Assembly (NCBI RefSeq): GCF_039521365.1 | Contig: NZ_BAAACF010000001.1 | Location: 992,001-1,056,000 of the forward strand | Source: Clostridium_AW malenominatum | GTDB lineage: Bacteria; Bacillota; Clostridia; Clostridiales; Clostridiaceae | Reading direction: 5' to 3' | DNA: 64,000 bases | Part shown: piece by piece, positions 52,051 to 59,762 of the stretch | Layout: each line of letters starts with the position of its first letter | How positions within the stretch are numbered: the stretch's first letter is position 1 | The notes under the pieces: generated by a model | Told to the model about the DNA's origin: nothing | The model's input: the letters and a program-made list of their open reading frames with translations, nothing else | Databases searched by the model: none | Translations under genes and position numbers: made by a program

Positions 52051-53504
52051 TGAATACAGGATTATTAAGTTTTCTTATAATAATTGGATATTTGGCATTA
52101 ATGCTTGGAATATCAATATATGATTCAAGAAAAACTAAAACTGATAATGCAGAAGGATTTTTCCTTGCGAATAGAGGAGTAAACTCAGTACTGCTACCAC
52201 TTACTATGATAGCTGCTATGCAAAGTACCTTTGCATTTCTAGGAGCTCCAGGAATGTATTATACTCATGGTATTTCATACATGGTACTAGTTTTGAGTCA
52301 GGTATGGGTTGCCTTAATGGTAATTTATTTTGGAAATAAAATATCTAAATTAGGTAGAAAATATGGATATTTATCAATAGGTGATTTTTTTCAAGATAGG
52401 TATGAAAGCGATTACTTAAAAGTATTGTCATCTTGTATATCAGTGCTTATGACTATTGTATTTTTAGCTATGCAATATGTTGGAAACTCAAGAGCTATAT
52501 CTGTTATAAGCGGTGGTATTGTGTCTTATAAAACCGCTATATTAATTTCGGCGTTATTCTCATTACTTTACGTTATAATTGGGGGAGCAGGTGGATTAAT
52601 TTTAATAGATGCTATACAAGCCGTAATACTTTTAACAGGTATAGTACTAGCAGCTGCAGTTGCTATAATTCCTAGTGGTGGAATAGTAAATTTATTTAAA
52701 ACAGCCATAGAAACTACTCCAGAATTATTATCTAGACCTGGGCCCAAAGGACTATACAACGCAAAGTATTGGGTAATGCAATTTATAGTATTACCATTTG
52801 GTATATGGTTATGTCCGCATGTTTGGATGAAATCTCTAATGGCGAAGGATGAAAAAGCTTTATCAAGATCAGCTTTAAGTATACCAGTATCTCAAGTGCT
52901 AATATATGGATTCTCTACATTGTTTATTGGAATTGCAGGACATCGATTACTAGGAAAAGTTGATGCAGCAGATAATGTATTACCATTATTGATGAATAAT
53001 TACGCCAATTGGTTCTTGGCAGCTCTTATAATGGCAGCGGCAGTAGCGGCTGGAATGTCTACTATAAATTCAATGATACTTGTTTCATCGCAAATAGTAT
53101 CTCAAGATTTAATACTTATGAAGAGAAAGGTAACAGACAAGCAAAATCTAATACTATCAAGAACTATAATATTAACAATAGTTATCATAGGAGCAATAAT
53201 AGCTTTAAGACCGCCTAAAACCTTAGTTCAAGTTGTACAAGACGTTGCTTACACTGGTCTTGCTCAAATGGCACCAGCTTTTGTTTTAGGATTGTACTGG
53301 AAAGATGCAAGAAAAGAAGGGGCAATAGTTGGTATGACAGCAGGAACAGTGATACTTTTTGCTACAAGAATATTAAAAGTATCCCCATTAGGATATCCAG
53401 GATTCATATGGGCATTCATCATTAATATAATTTGTATGGTTGGAATTTCTATGGCACTTAAATCAAAAGATAACACTAGGGCAATAGAAAGATTCTTTGT
53501 TTAA
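52050..53504 (+). CDS. Sodium:solute symporter (SSS family), probable orotate/precursor transporter
   Basis: The 484-residue permease has about 13 hydrophobic helices and SSS features: the N-terminal YLALMLGISIYDSRKTKTDNAEGFFLANRG stretch (kept here in parts), GAPGMYYTHG, YLSIGDFFQDRYES and GGAGGLILIDAIQ. SSS proteins import sugars, amino acids, vitamins or nucleobase-like anions with Na+. Position between dihydroorotase and pyrKD suggests orotate or a related pyrimidine; that is inference. Confidence 0.88.
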   Translation: MNTGLLSFLIIIGYLALMLGISIYDSRKTKTDNAEGFFLANRGVNSVLLPLTMIAAMQSTFAFLGAPGMYYTHGISYMVLVLSQVWVALMVIYFGNKISKLGRKYGYLSIGDFFQDRYESDYLKVLSSCISVLMTIVFLAMQYVGNSRAISVISGGIVSYKTAILISALFSLLYVIIGGAGGLILIDAIQAVILLTGIVLAAAVAIIPSGGIVNLFKTAIETTPELLSRPGPKGLYNAKYWVMQFIVLPFGIWLCPHVWMKSLMAKDEKALSRSALSIPVSQVLIYGFSTLFIGIAGHRLLGKVDAADNVLPLLMNNYANWFLAALIMAAAVAAGMSTINSMILVSSQIVSQDLILMKRKVTDKQNLILSRTIILTIVIIGAIIALRPPKTLVQVVQDVAYTGLAQMAPAFVLGLYWKDARKEGAIVGMTAGTVILFATRILKVSPLGYPGFIWAFIINIICMVGISMALKSKDNTRAIERFFV

Positions 53505-53543
53505 CATAAAAAACTATATTTTAAAGTGACGGAGGGGAATAGC

Positions 53544-54242
53544 TTGTCAAAAATAATTTATAATAAACAATTATCAAAAGACTTTTATATTATGAAGGTG
53601 GATGGAAAGTTTGATTGCGAAATAGGGCAATTTTGCATGCTAAGAGCGTGGGATAAGTACCCAACACTATCAAGGCCAATAAGTATATATGATGCAGATA
53701 AGGAAGGAATAACTTTTTTATATAAAGTAGTAGGTGAGGGAACTGAAATTTTTTCAAACCTTGAAAAGGGAGACGAAATAAAGGTAGATGGTCCCTATGG
53801 AAATGGCTTCCCTAAGGTTCATGGAAAAGTAGCTCTTGTTGGAGGAGGAGTGGGAATAGCTCCGTTTTACTTAACTTCTAAAGTGCTAAAAAAAATAGAT
53901 AAAGATACTACAGTAGACATATTCCTTGGTTTTAGTGACGAAGCTTTATTAGAAGAAGAATTTAAAAAGGTAGCGGACAAGGTTGTTATTAATGTAGGGG
54001 GATATATAACTGATAATATAAATCCAGAGGACTATGATTATATATTTACTTGTGGTCCAGAGATAATGATGAAGGTTTTGTACAACAAGGTTAAAGGTTC
54101 AAAAGCTAAATTATATGTATCTATGGAAAATAGAATGGCCTGCGGAGTTGGAGTTTGCTTAGTCTGTACTTGTAAAACTAAAAATGGAAATAGGAGAGCT
54201 TGTAAAGAAGGCCCAGTATTTTTAGGAGAAGAGGTGTTTTAA
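53544..54242 (+). CDS. pyrK: Dihydroorotate dehydrogenase electron-transfer subunit PyrK
   Basis: The TTG start at 53544 is placed by GGAGGGG. The 232-residue subunit has an FAD-binding part (LSRPISIYDADKEGITFLYKV), an NAD part (VALVGGGVGIAPFYL) and a C-terminal 2Fe-2S motif CGVGVCLVCTC. In DHOD type 1B it links NAD(H) to PyrD, allowing both directions: NAD reduction with dihydroorotate, or orotate reduction with NADH. It abuts pyrD with no gap. Confidence 0.93.
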   Translation: MSKIIYNKQLSKDFYIMKVDGKFDCEIGQFCMLRAWDKYPTLSRPISIYDADKEGITFLYKVVGEGTEIFSNLEKGDEIKVDGPYGNGFPKVHGKVALVGGGVGIAPFYLTSKVLKKIDKDTTVDIFLGFSDEALLEEEFKKVADKVVINVGGYITDNINPEDYDYIFTCGPEIMMKVLYNKVKGSKAKLYVSMENRMACGVGVCLVCTCKTKNGNRRACKEGPVFLGEEVF

Positions 54243-55148
54243 ATGAGTAAACTAGGTGTAGAATTCGCTGGAGTGAAATTTAAAAATCCTGTAGTATTAG
54301 CTTCTGGAACTTGTGGATTTGGTAGAGAATATAGTGAGATGTTTTCAATAGAAAAACTAGGGGGATTGTCTTCGAAAGGTCTTACATTAAATCCAAGGGG
54401 AGGGAATGATGGAATAAGAATATGGGAAACTTCTAGTGGAATAATGAACAGTGTGGGCCTTGAAAATCCAGGAGTAAAAGCTTTTATAGAAAGAGATTTA
54501 CATTGGGTAAATAGCTTAGAACTTGTAAACATAGTTAATTTAGGTGGACATTCTATGGAGGATTATTTACAAGGAGTAGAACTATTAAACAAGGAAAAAA
54601 TAGATTTATTAGAGTTAAATATATCCTGTCCTAATGTAAAGCAAGGTGGAATGAACTTTGGTGTTAAAACAGAGTTTGCTAGAGAAGTTGTAAGAGAAAT
54701 AAGAAAGGTTTGTAAACATAAATTAGTAGTGAAGCTATCTCCAAATGCTGAAGATATAGTAGGAATAGCTAAAGCTTGCGAGGAAGAAGGGGCAGATGGA
54801 GTATCACTTGTAAATACTTTCTTAGGACTTGCTATAGATATAAATAAGAAAAAACCAGTATTTAATAATGGTTATGCTGGGCTTTCAGGTCCTGCTATAA
54901 AGCCTATAGCTCTTAGAATGGTAAATCAAGTAGCTAAAGAATTATCTATACCTATTATGGGACTGGGAGGAATAACCACATGGCAAGATGCTATAGAATT
55001 TATAATGGCAGGCGCTACTGTTGTTCAAGTAGGTACCGCATCCTTTATGAAACCTGATATTTCATTAGATATAATAGAGGGTATGGAAAAATATATGATA
55101 GATAACAATATTGAAAGTTTAGATGAAATAAGAGGTGTTATAAAATGA
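54243..55148 (+). CDS. pyrD: Dihydroorotate dehydrogenase B catalytic subunit PyrD
   Basis: The 301-residue FMN enzyme has PyrDB marks: GVKFKNPVVLASGTCG, SSKGLTLNPRGGN, NISCPNVKQGG with the active-site Cys and GLGGITTWQDA. As a type 1B enzyme it works with the PyrK partner encoded just upstream. It abuts aspA by an ATGA-type overlap. The catabolic context implies orotate reduction to dihydroorotate. Confidence 0.94.
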   Translation: MSKLGVEFAGVKFKNPVVLASGTCGFGREYSEMFSIEKLGGLSSKGLTLNPRGGNDGIRIWETSSGIMNSVGLENPGVKAFIERDLHWVNSLELVNIVNLGGHSMEDYLQGVELLNKEKIDLLELNISCPNVKQGGMNFGVKTEFAREVVREIRKVCKHKLVVKLSPNAEDIVGIAKACEEEGADGVSLVNTFLGLAIDINKKKPVFNNGYAGLSGPAIKPIALRMVNQVAKELSIPIMGLGGITTWQDAIEFIMAGATVVQVGTASFMKPDISLDIIEGMEKYMIDNNIESLDEIRGVIK

Positions 55149-56557
55149 ATTATAGATTAGAAAGTGATTCAATTGGAGAAAAACAGGTGGCAAAGGATGC
55201 TTATTATGGGGTGCAATCCTTAAGAGCAGCAGAAAACTTTAAAATAACAGGACTTACAATCCACAAAGAATTTATAAAAAGTCTTGCAGAAATAAAAAAA
55301 GCAACAGCTATAACCAATAATGAAGTTGAGCTTTTAGATAAAAATATTGAACAGGCAATTATAAAGGCTTGCGATGAAATAATAGAGGGCAAACTCCATG
55401 GTGAATTTATAGTTGATCCTATACAAGGTGGAGCTGGTACCTCTATGAACATGAATGCCAACGAAGTCATTGCTAACAGGGCTATAGAAATTCTAGGTGG
55501 AGAAAAGGGGGACTATGGCATAGTGCATCCTAATGATCATGTAAATTATGGACAATCTACAAATGATGTTATTCCAACAGCAGGTAAAATGACTTCATTA
55601 AGACTTCTTACAAAGGCTATAGGAGAGTTAACAAAACTTTATGAAGCATTAGAAGAAAAGTCCAAGGAATTTGATAATGTTATAAAAATGGGAAGAACTC
55701 AAATGCAAGATGCAGTTCCTATTAGATTAGGGCAAGAGTTTAAAGCATATAGTGCAGTAATAAAGAGAGATATTTTAAGACTTAAAAAGGTAACAGAGGA
55801 ACTAAAAGTTGTAAATATGGGTGGCACTGCCATAGGGACAGGTATAAATGCTGATAAAGAATACCTAGATAAGATAGTCCCTAATCTTTCAGATGTATCA
55901 GGATTAGAATTAAAACAAGCATCAGATTTAATAGATGCTACACAAAATTTAGATGGTTTTGTAGCAGTATCTTCAGTAATTAAGACCTGTGCAGTTAACT
56001 TATCAAAAATAGCAAATGATCTAAGACTTATGTCATCAGGACCAAGAACAGGATTTGGGGAAATAAATTTACCAGAAAAGCAAAATGGTTCTTCTATAAT
56101 GCCAGGAAAGATTAATCCTGTAATACCAGAAGTAATCAACCAAGTAGCTTTTAATATTATAGGAAATGATATAACCATAACTATGGCAGCAGAAGCTGGG
56201 CAGTTAGAGTTAAATGCCTTTGAACCTGTTATATTTTACAATTTATTTCAGTCTATGGAGACACTAGCTAATGGAGTAAGCACCTTTGTGGAAAATTGCG
56301 TTTTAGGAATAACTGCTAATGAAGAAAGATGTAAGCATTTAGTAGATAATAGTGTTGGAATTATTACAGCAATTTGTCCTCATGTAGGATATAAAAAGGC
56401 TGCTAAAGTTGCTAAAACTGCTATAAAAACTGGAGAGTCAGTGAAGGAACTTATATTAAAAGATGGAGTTTTACAAGAAAAAGAACTTGATGAGATATTA
56501 AATACAGTATCAATGACAGAACCAGGGATATCAGCAAAGCATTTACTTCATAAATAA
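55145..56557 (+). CDS. aspA: Aspartate ammonia-lyase
   Basis: The 470-residue member of the fumarase/aspartase superfamily has the signature GSSIMPGKINPV, the IQGGAGTSMNMNANEV stretch and GQSTNDVIPTA. The start MNYRLESDSIGEKQV is AspA-like, and length fits. Aspartase releases NH3 and fumarate from aspartate. It overlaps pyrD by 4 bases. Fumarase C is the main alternative, but the sequence and the aspartate-producing steps upstream favour aspartase. Confidence 0.9.
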   Translation: MNYRLESDSIGEKQVAKDAYYGVQSLRAAENFKITGLTIHKEFIKSLAEIKKATAITNNEVELLDKNIEQAIIKACDEIIEGKLHGEFIVDPIQGGAGTSMNMNANEVIANRAIEILGGEKGDYGIVHPNDHVNYGQSTNDVIPTAGKMTSLRLLTKAIGELTKLYEALEEKSKEFDNVIKMGRTQMQDAVPIRLGQEFKAYSAVIKRDILRLKKVTEELKVVNMGGTAIGTGINADKEYLDKIVPNLSDVSGLELKQASDLIDATQNLDGFVAVSSVIKTCAVNLSKIANDLRLMSSGPRTGFGEINLPEKQNGSSIMPGKINPVIPEVINQVAFNIIGNDITITMAAEAGQLELNAFEPVIFYNLFQSMETLANGVSTFVENCVLGITANEERCKHLVDNSVGIITAICPHVGYKKAAKVAKTAIKTGESVKELILKDGVLQEKELDEILNTVSMTEPGISAKHLLHK

Positions 56558-56578
56558 TGAAAAGGCGAGGGGAAAATT

Positions 56579-57754
56579 ATGAACTACTTTGAAGAAGCGT
56601 TAAAAGTCCATAAGGAAAAAAAGGGGAAAATCGAAGTTGTAAGCAAAGTGAATATTGAAAATAGAGATGATTTAAGCGTTGCTTATAGCCCAGGAGTAGC
56701 AGAGCCTTGTAAAGAAATTTACAAGAATAAAGAAGAGGTTTATAATTATACAGCTAAGGGAAACCTAGTTGCAGTTATAAGCGATGGCACAGCGGTTTTA
56801 GGTCTCGGCAATATAGGGCCAGAAGCAGCAATTCCTGTAATGGAAGGAAAGGCAGTATTATTAAAGAAATTTGGTAATGTAGATGCTATCCCAATATGCT
56901 TAGATACTAAAGACACTGAGGAAATAATTAAAACAGTTAAATATTTAGCACCTAATTTTGGTGGAATAAATTTAGAAGATATAAATTCACCAAAATGTTT
57001 TGAAATAGAAAGAAGATTGGAAGAAGAGTTAGATATACCTGTTTTCCATGATGACCAGCATGGAACAGCAATAGTTGTAACAGCAGCATTAATTAATGCT
57101 TTGAAAATAGTAAATAAGTCTATTGAAAGTATAAAGGTAGTTTTAAATGGACCTGGAGCAGCAGGAACTGCCATAATTAAAATGCTTTTACACTTAGGTG
57201 TTAAAAATATAATAGCTTGTGATGAATATGGAATTTTATATAAAGACAGAGGAGTAGGTATTGTAGACCACAAAAAAGAATTATGTGAAATAACTAATAA
57301 AGAAAACTTGGTTGGAGATTTAAGCGAAGCAGTTAAAAATGCTGATGTGTTTATTGGGGTTTCTATTGGAAATGCTTTAACTAAAAACATGGCAAAAACT
57401 ATGAATAAGGATTCTATAGTTTTCGCTATGGCTAACCCTATTCCGGAAATAATGTACGAGGATGCCATAGAAGCTGGAGTTAAAGTAATGGGAACAGGAA
57501 GATCTGATTATCCTAACCAAATAAATAACGTGTTAGCTTTTCCAGGAATATTTAGAGGTGCTTTAGATGTTAGAGCAAGAAATATTAATTATGATATGAA
57601 GCTTGCAGCAGCCTATGCCATAGCAGAGCTAGTAAGTGAAGAAGAATTAAAACCTGAGTATATAATACCTAATGTTTTTGACAATAGAGTAGCATCGAAG
57701 GTAGCTTCTGCGGTAGCAAAAGTTGCCATAGATACTGGAGTTGGAAAAAAATAG
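56579..57754 (+). CDS. NAD(P)-dependent malic enzyme
   Basis: The 391-residue enzyme decarboxylates malate to pyruvate. It has the short bacterial-type malic enzyme pattern: SVAYSPGVAEPCKEI, the metal motif FHDDQHGTAIV, the nucleotide motif GPGAAGTAII and KLAAAYAIAELV. AGGGGAAA lies before ATG. With aspartase upstream and a fumarase elsewhere, it would carry aspartate carbon to pyruvate. It ends 20 bases before the second 50-bp repeat. Confidence 0.93.
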   Translation: MNYFEEALKVHKEKKGKIEVVSKVNIENRDDLSVAYSPGVAEPCKEIYKNKEEVYNYTAKGNLVAVISDGTAVLGLGNIGPEAAIPVMEGKAVLLKKFGNVDAIPICLDTKDTEEIIKTVKYLAPNFGGINLEDINSPKCFEIERRLEEELDIPVFHDDQHGTAIVVTAALINALKIVNKSIESIKVVLNGPGAAGTAIIKMLLHLGVKNIIACDEYGILYKDRGVGIVDHKKELCEITNKENLVGDLSEAVKNADVFIGVSIGNALTKNMAKTMNKDSIVFAMANPIPEIMYEDAIEAGVKVMGTGRSDYPNQINNVLAFPGIFRGALDVRARNINYDMKLAAAYAIAELVSEEELKPEYIIPNVFDNRVASKVASAVAKVAIDTGVGKK

Positions 57755-57774
57755 AATAAAGATATTAATAATCT

Positions 57775-57824
57775 AAAAACCAGGTAAGGAAATGGGGCCC
57801 TTACCTGGTTTTTATTTGTTTTAA
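57775..57824. repeat. 50-bp direct repeat, copy 2 (bidirectional terminator)
   Basis: Exact copy of 47907-47956, in the same orientation. Here it sits between convergent malic-enzyme and EamA genes, where it can end both. The two copies flank the 9.9-kb catabolic block. Confidence 0.95.
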
Positions 57825-57830
57825 TGTATT

Positions 57831-58745
57831 CTAATCTTCTGTTTTTTTATTTAAGAAGTTTGTCCCAATTATACCGAGAAGAATCATTATTGCTCCAATA
57901 ATATGAAAGTACTCTAACTTTTCGTTTAGAAATATTACACCAGCTACCATAGTTATTAATGTGGAAAGATTGCTAAAAACACTCATCTTAGAGGCCTCTA
58001 TTTTAGATAGTGCATAGTTTGATAATAGTGATGTAATAAGTGAAGATAATACACCAAGATAAATTATTGAAATCACAAATAATGGACTTGTGAAGGGTTT
58101 AAAGTAATACTTAACAGTGCCTTTCAAGCTATGATTAATAAGAGACATGAGATTAAAAGCTAAAAATCCTATAGCAGTCATTATATAAGTTAAGTCTATG
58201 AGAGCATATTTCTTTGTCATTTTTCTTGCTAATACATTATAGCTAGCAAAGGAAAGAGAAGACAAAAAAATAAATAATATTCCAATGAAAGTATTGTTTT
58301 TAAAGCTTATACCTTTCATGAAAAAAATATATATAACTCCTATTACAGATAAAAATAGTGATGCTTTTTGCAATCCACTGGAACGTTCCTTCAGAAAAAA
58401 CGTTGCAAGTATCATTGTAAAAATAGGAGTTGTTGCTTGAATAATTCCAGCTTCAGAAGAGGACACATAAACTAGTCCCAAAATTTGAAAAGCAAAAAAC
58501 ATAGCGGGATAAAAGAGTGCTAACGGTAAAATATTAGCTATATCTTTTTTGGATATATCTAGCCTTATCCATTTAAATAAAACAGGAATGGAAGCAAAAA
58601 CAAAGGAGATTGTAAAGCGATGAGCAAGTGTATCAAGGGGTGTGGCTACAGTAAGAGTTAGTTTTATGAATAAAAATGAGAACCCTATTATGAAGGCATA
58701 CAATATAGCAGCAAAGTAGGGTTTGCTTTTATCAGAAATCTCCAT
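57831..58745 (-). CDS. EamA-family (DMT) transporter
   Basis: The 304-residue protein has ten hydrophobic helices in two EamA repeats; VSSSEAGIIQATTPIFTMILA and the second-repeat SKIEASKMSVFSNLSTLITM are typical. DMT permeases export or import metabolites; the substrate is unknown. ATG follows AGGAGG. It is convergent with the malic enzyme and divergent from purC. Confidence 0.88.
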   Translation of the reverse strand: MEISDKSKPYFAAILYAFIIGFSFLFIKLTLTVATPLDTLAHRFTISFVFASIPVLFKWIRLDISKKDIANILPLALFYPAMFFAFQILGLVYVSSSEAGIIQATTPIFTMILATFFLKERSSGLQKASLFLSVIGVIYIFFMKGISFKNNTFIGILFIFLSSLSFASYNVLARKMTKKYALIDLTYIMTAIGFLAFNLMSLINHSLKGTVKYYFKPFTSPLFVISIIYLGVLSSLITSLLSNYALSKIEASKMSVFSNLSTLITMVAGVIFLNEKLEYFHIIGAIMILLGIIGTNFLNKKTED

Positions 58746-58942
58746 TTACATATTCCTCCTAAAGATAATGTTTTAAACTTATCATTTATTATATATACTT
58801 ATATGTTAATATACTGGAAGAGATTATACAATACAAATAAATATTATGAATTTTAACTATTTTATGAAATTCATAGAACAATAAAATCCGTACAATAAAT
58901 ATAGATTATTGAAAAATATTTGATTTAATACGAATATTTATA

Positions 58943-58972
58943 TTGATTTATATAAAAATGTTGGTGTATAAT
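58943..58972 (+). promoter_or_regulatory. Candidate purC promoter
   Basis: TTGATT (58943-58948) and TATAAT (58967-58972) with an 18-base spacer lie about 50 bases before purC. No purine riboswitch or clear PurR box is seen. Confidence 0.5.
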
Positions 58973-59022
58973 ATACATATAAAATATTCCGCCAAAATTT
59001 TATATGATAGGGAGTGGATTTC

Positions 59023-59706
59023 ATGAAACTTATTTATACTGGTAAAACAAAAAATGTATATGCTTTGGAGGATGGAAATTATCTACTTAAATTTAAAGAT
59101 GATGTGACAGGAGAGAATGGTGTTTTTGACCCAGGTGCAAATACCGTTGGATTAACAATTGAAGGAGCAGGTAGAGCAGGACTTAGATTGACAAAGTTAT
59201 TCTTTGAAATATTAAAAGAAAAAGGAATACCTACTCATTATGTAGATGCAAATATCGAAGAGGCAACAATGACAGTAAAACCTGCTACATTGTTTGGAAA
59301 TGGATTAGAAGTAATATGTCGTCATAGAGCCGTAGGAAGTTTCATGCGCCGTTATGGAATGTATGCAAAAGAAGGACAAGAATTAGATGCTTTTGTAGAA
59401 GTTACTTTAAAAGATGATGGACGTGAAGATCCACCAATTAATGAAGATGCTTTAGATATGTTAGGAATATTAAACTTAGATGAATATAAAATATTAAAAG
59501 AGCTTACTAAGAAAATAAGCTATGTAGTAAAAGAAGAATTAGCTAAAAAAGATATAGAACTCTACGACATTAAATTCGAATTTGGTAGAGTTGGAGAAGA
59601 TAAACATATTGCGTTGATAGACGAAATTTCTGGCGGAAACATGAGAGCTTATAAAAATGGTGAGTATATAGAGCCATTAAAATTAGAGAAATTAATGTTA
59701 GAATAA
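59023..59706 (+). CDS. purC: SAICAR synthetase PurC
   Basis: The start at ATG 59023 follows AGGGAGTGG; a GTG nine bases upstream is less likely. The 227-residue enzyme joins CAIR and aspartate in purine synthesis. Seen: MKLIYTGKTKNVY with the ATP loop, VICRHRAVGSFMRRYG, and IALIDEISGGNMRAY. It stands alone here, without other pur genes around, so the purine genes are scattered or this is a second copy. Confidence 0.95.
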   Translation: MKLIYTGKTKNVYALEDGNYLLKFKDDVTGENGVFDPGANTVGLTIEGAGRAGLRLTKLFFEILKEKGIPTHYVDANIEEATMTVKPATLFGNGLEVICRHRAVGSFMRRYGMYAKEGQELDAFVEVTLKDDGREDPPINEDALDMLGILNLDEYKILKELTKKISYVVKEELAKKDIELYDIKFEFGRVGEDKHIALIDEISGGNMRAYKNGEYIEPLKLEKLMLE

Positions 59707-59722
59707 TAATTTGATTTTTGAG

Positions 59723-59756
59723 AAAGCTCTATGCACAGTTTTGCATAGAGCTTTTA
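59723..59756 (+). terminator. purC terminator
   Basis: AAAGCTCTATGCA and TGCATAGAGCTTT are perfect complements around CAGTTT, followed by TATT. Perfect 13-bp stem. Confidence 0.85.
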
Positions 59757-59762
59757 TTAAAT

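Noticed and set aside
56746..57468. 240-codon minus-strand frame inside the malic enzyme gene
   Set aside because: The plus strand carries all malic enzyme motifs; the minus frame is a shadow of regular codon use.
48038..57754. Reading the cluster as an ordinary pyrimidine biosynthesis operon
   Set aside because: pyrB, pyrF, pyrE and carbamoyl phosphate genes are missing, while a PucR regulator, a transporter, an M20 carbamoyl hydrolase, aspartase and malic enzyme are present; these fit breakdown better.
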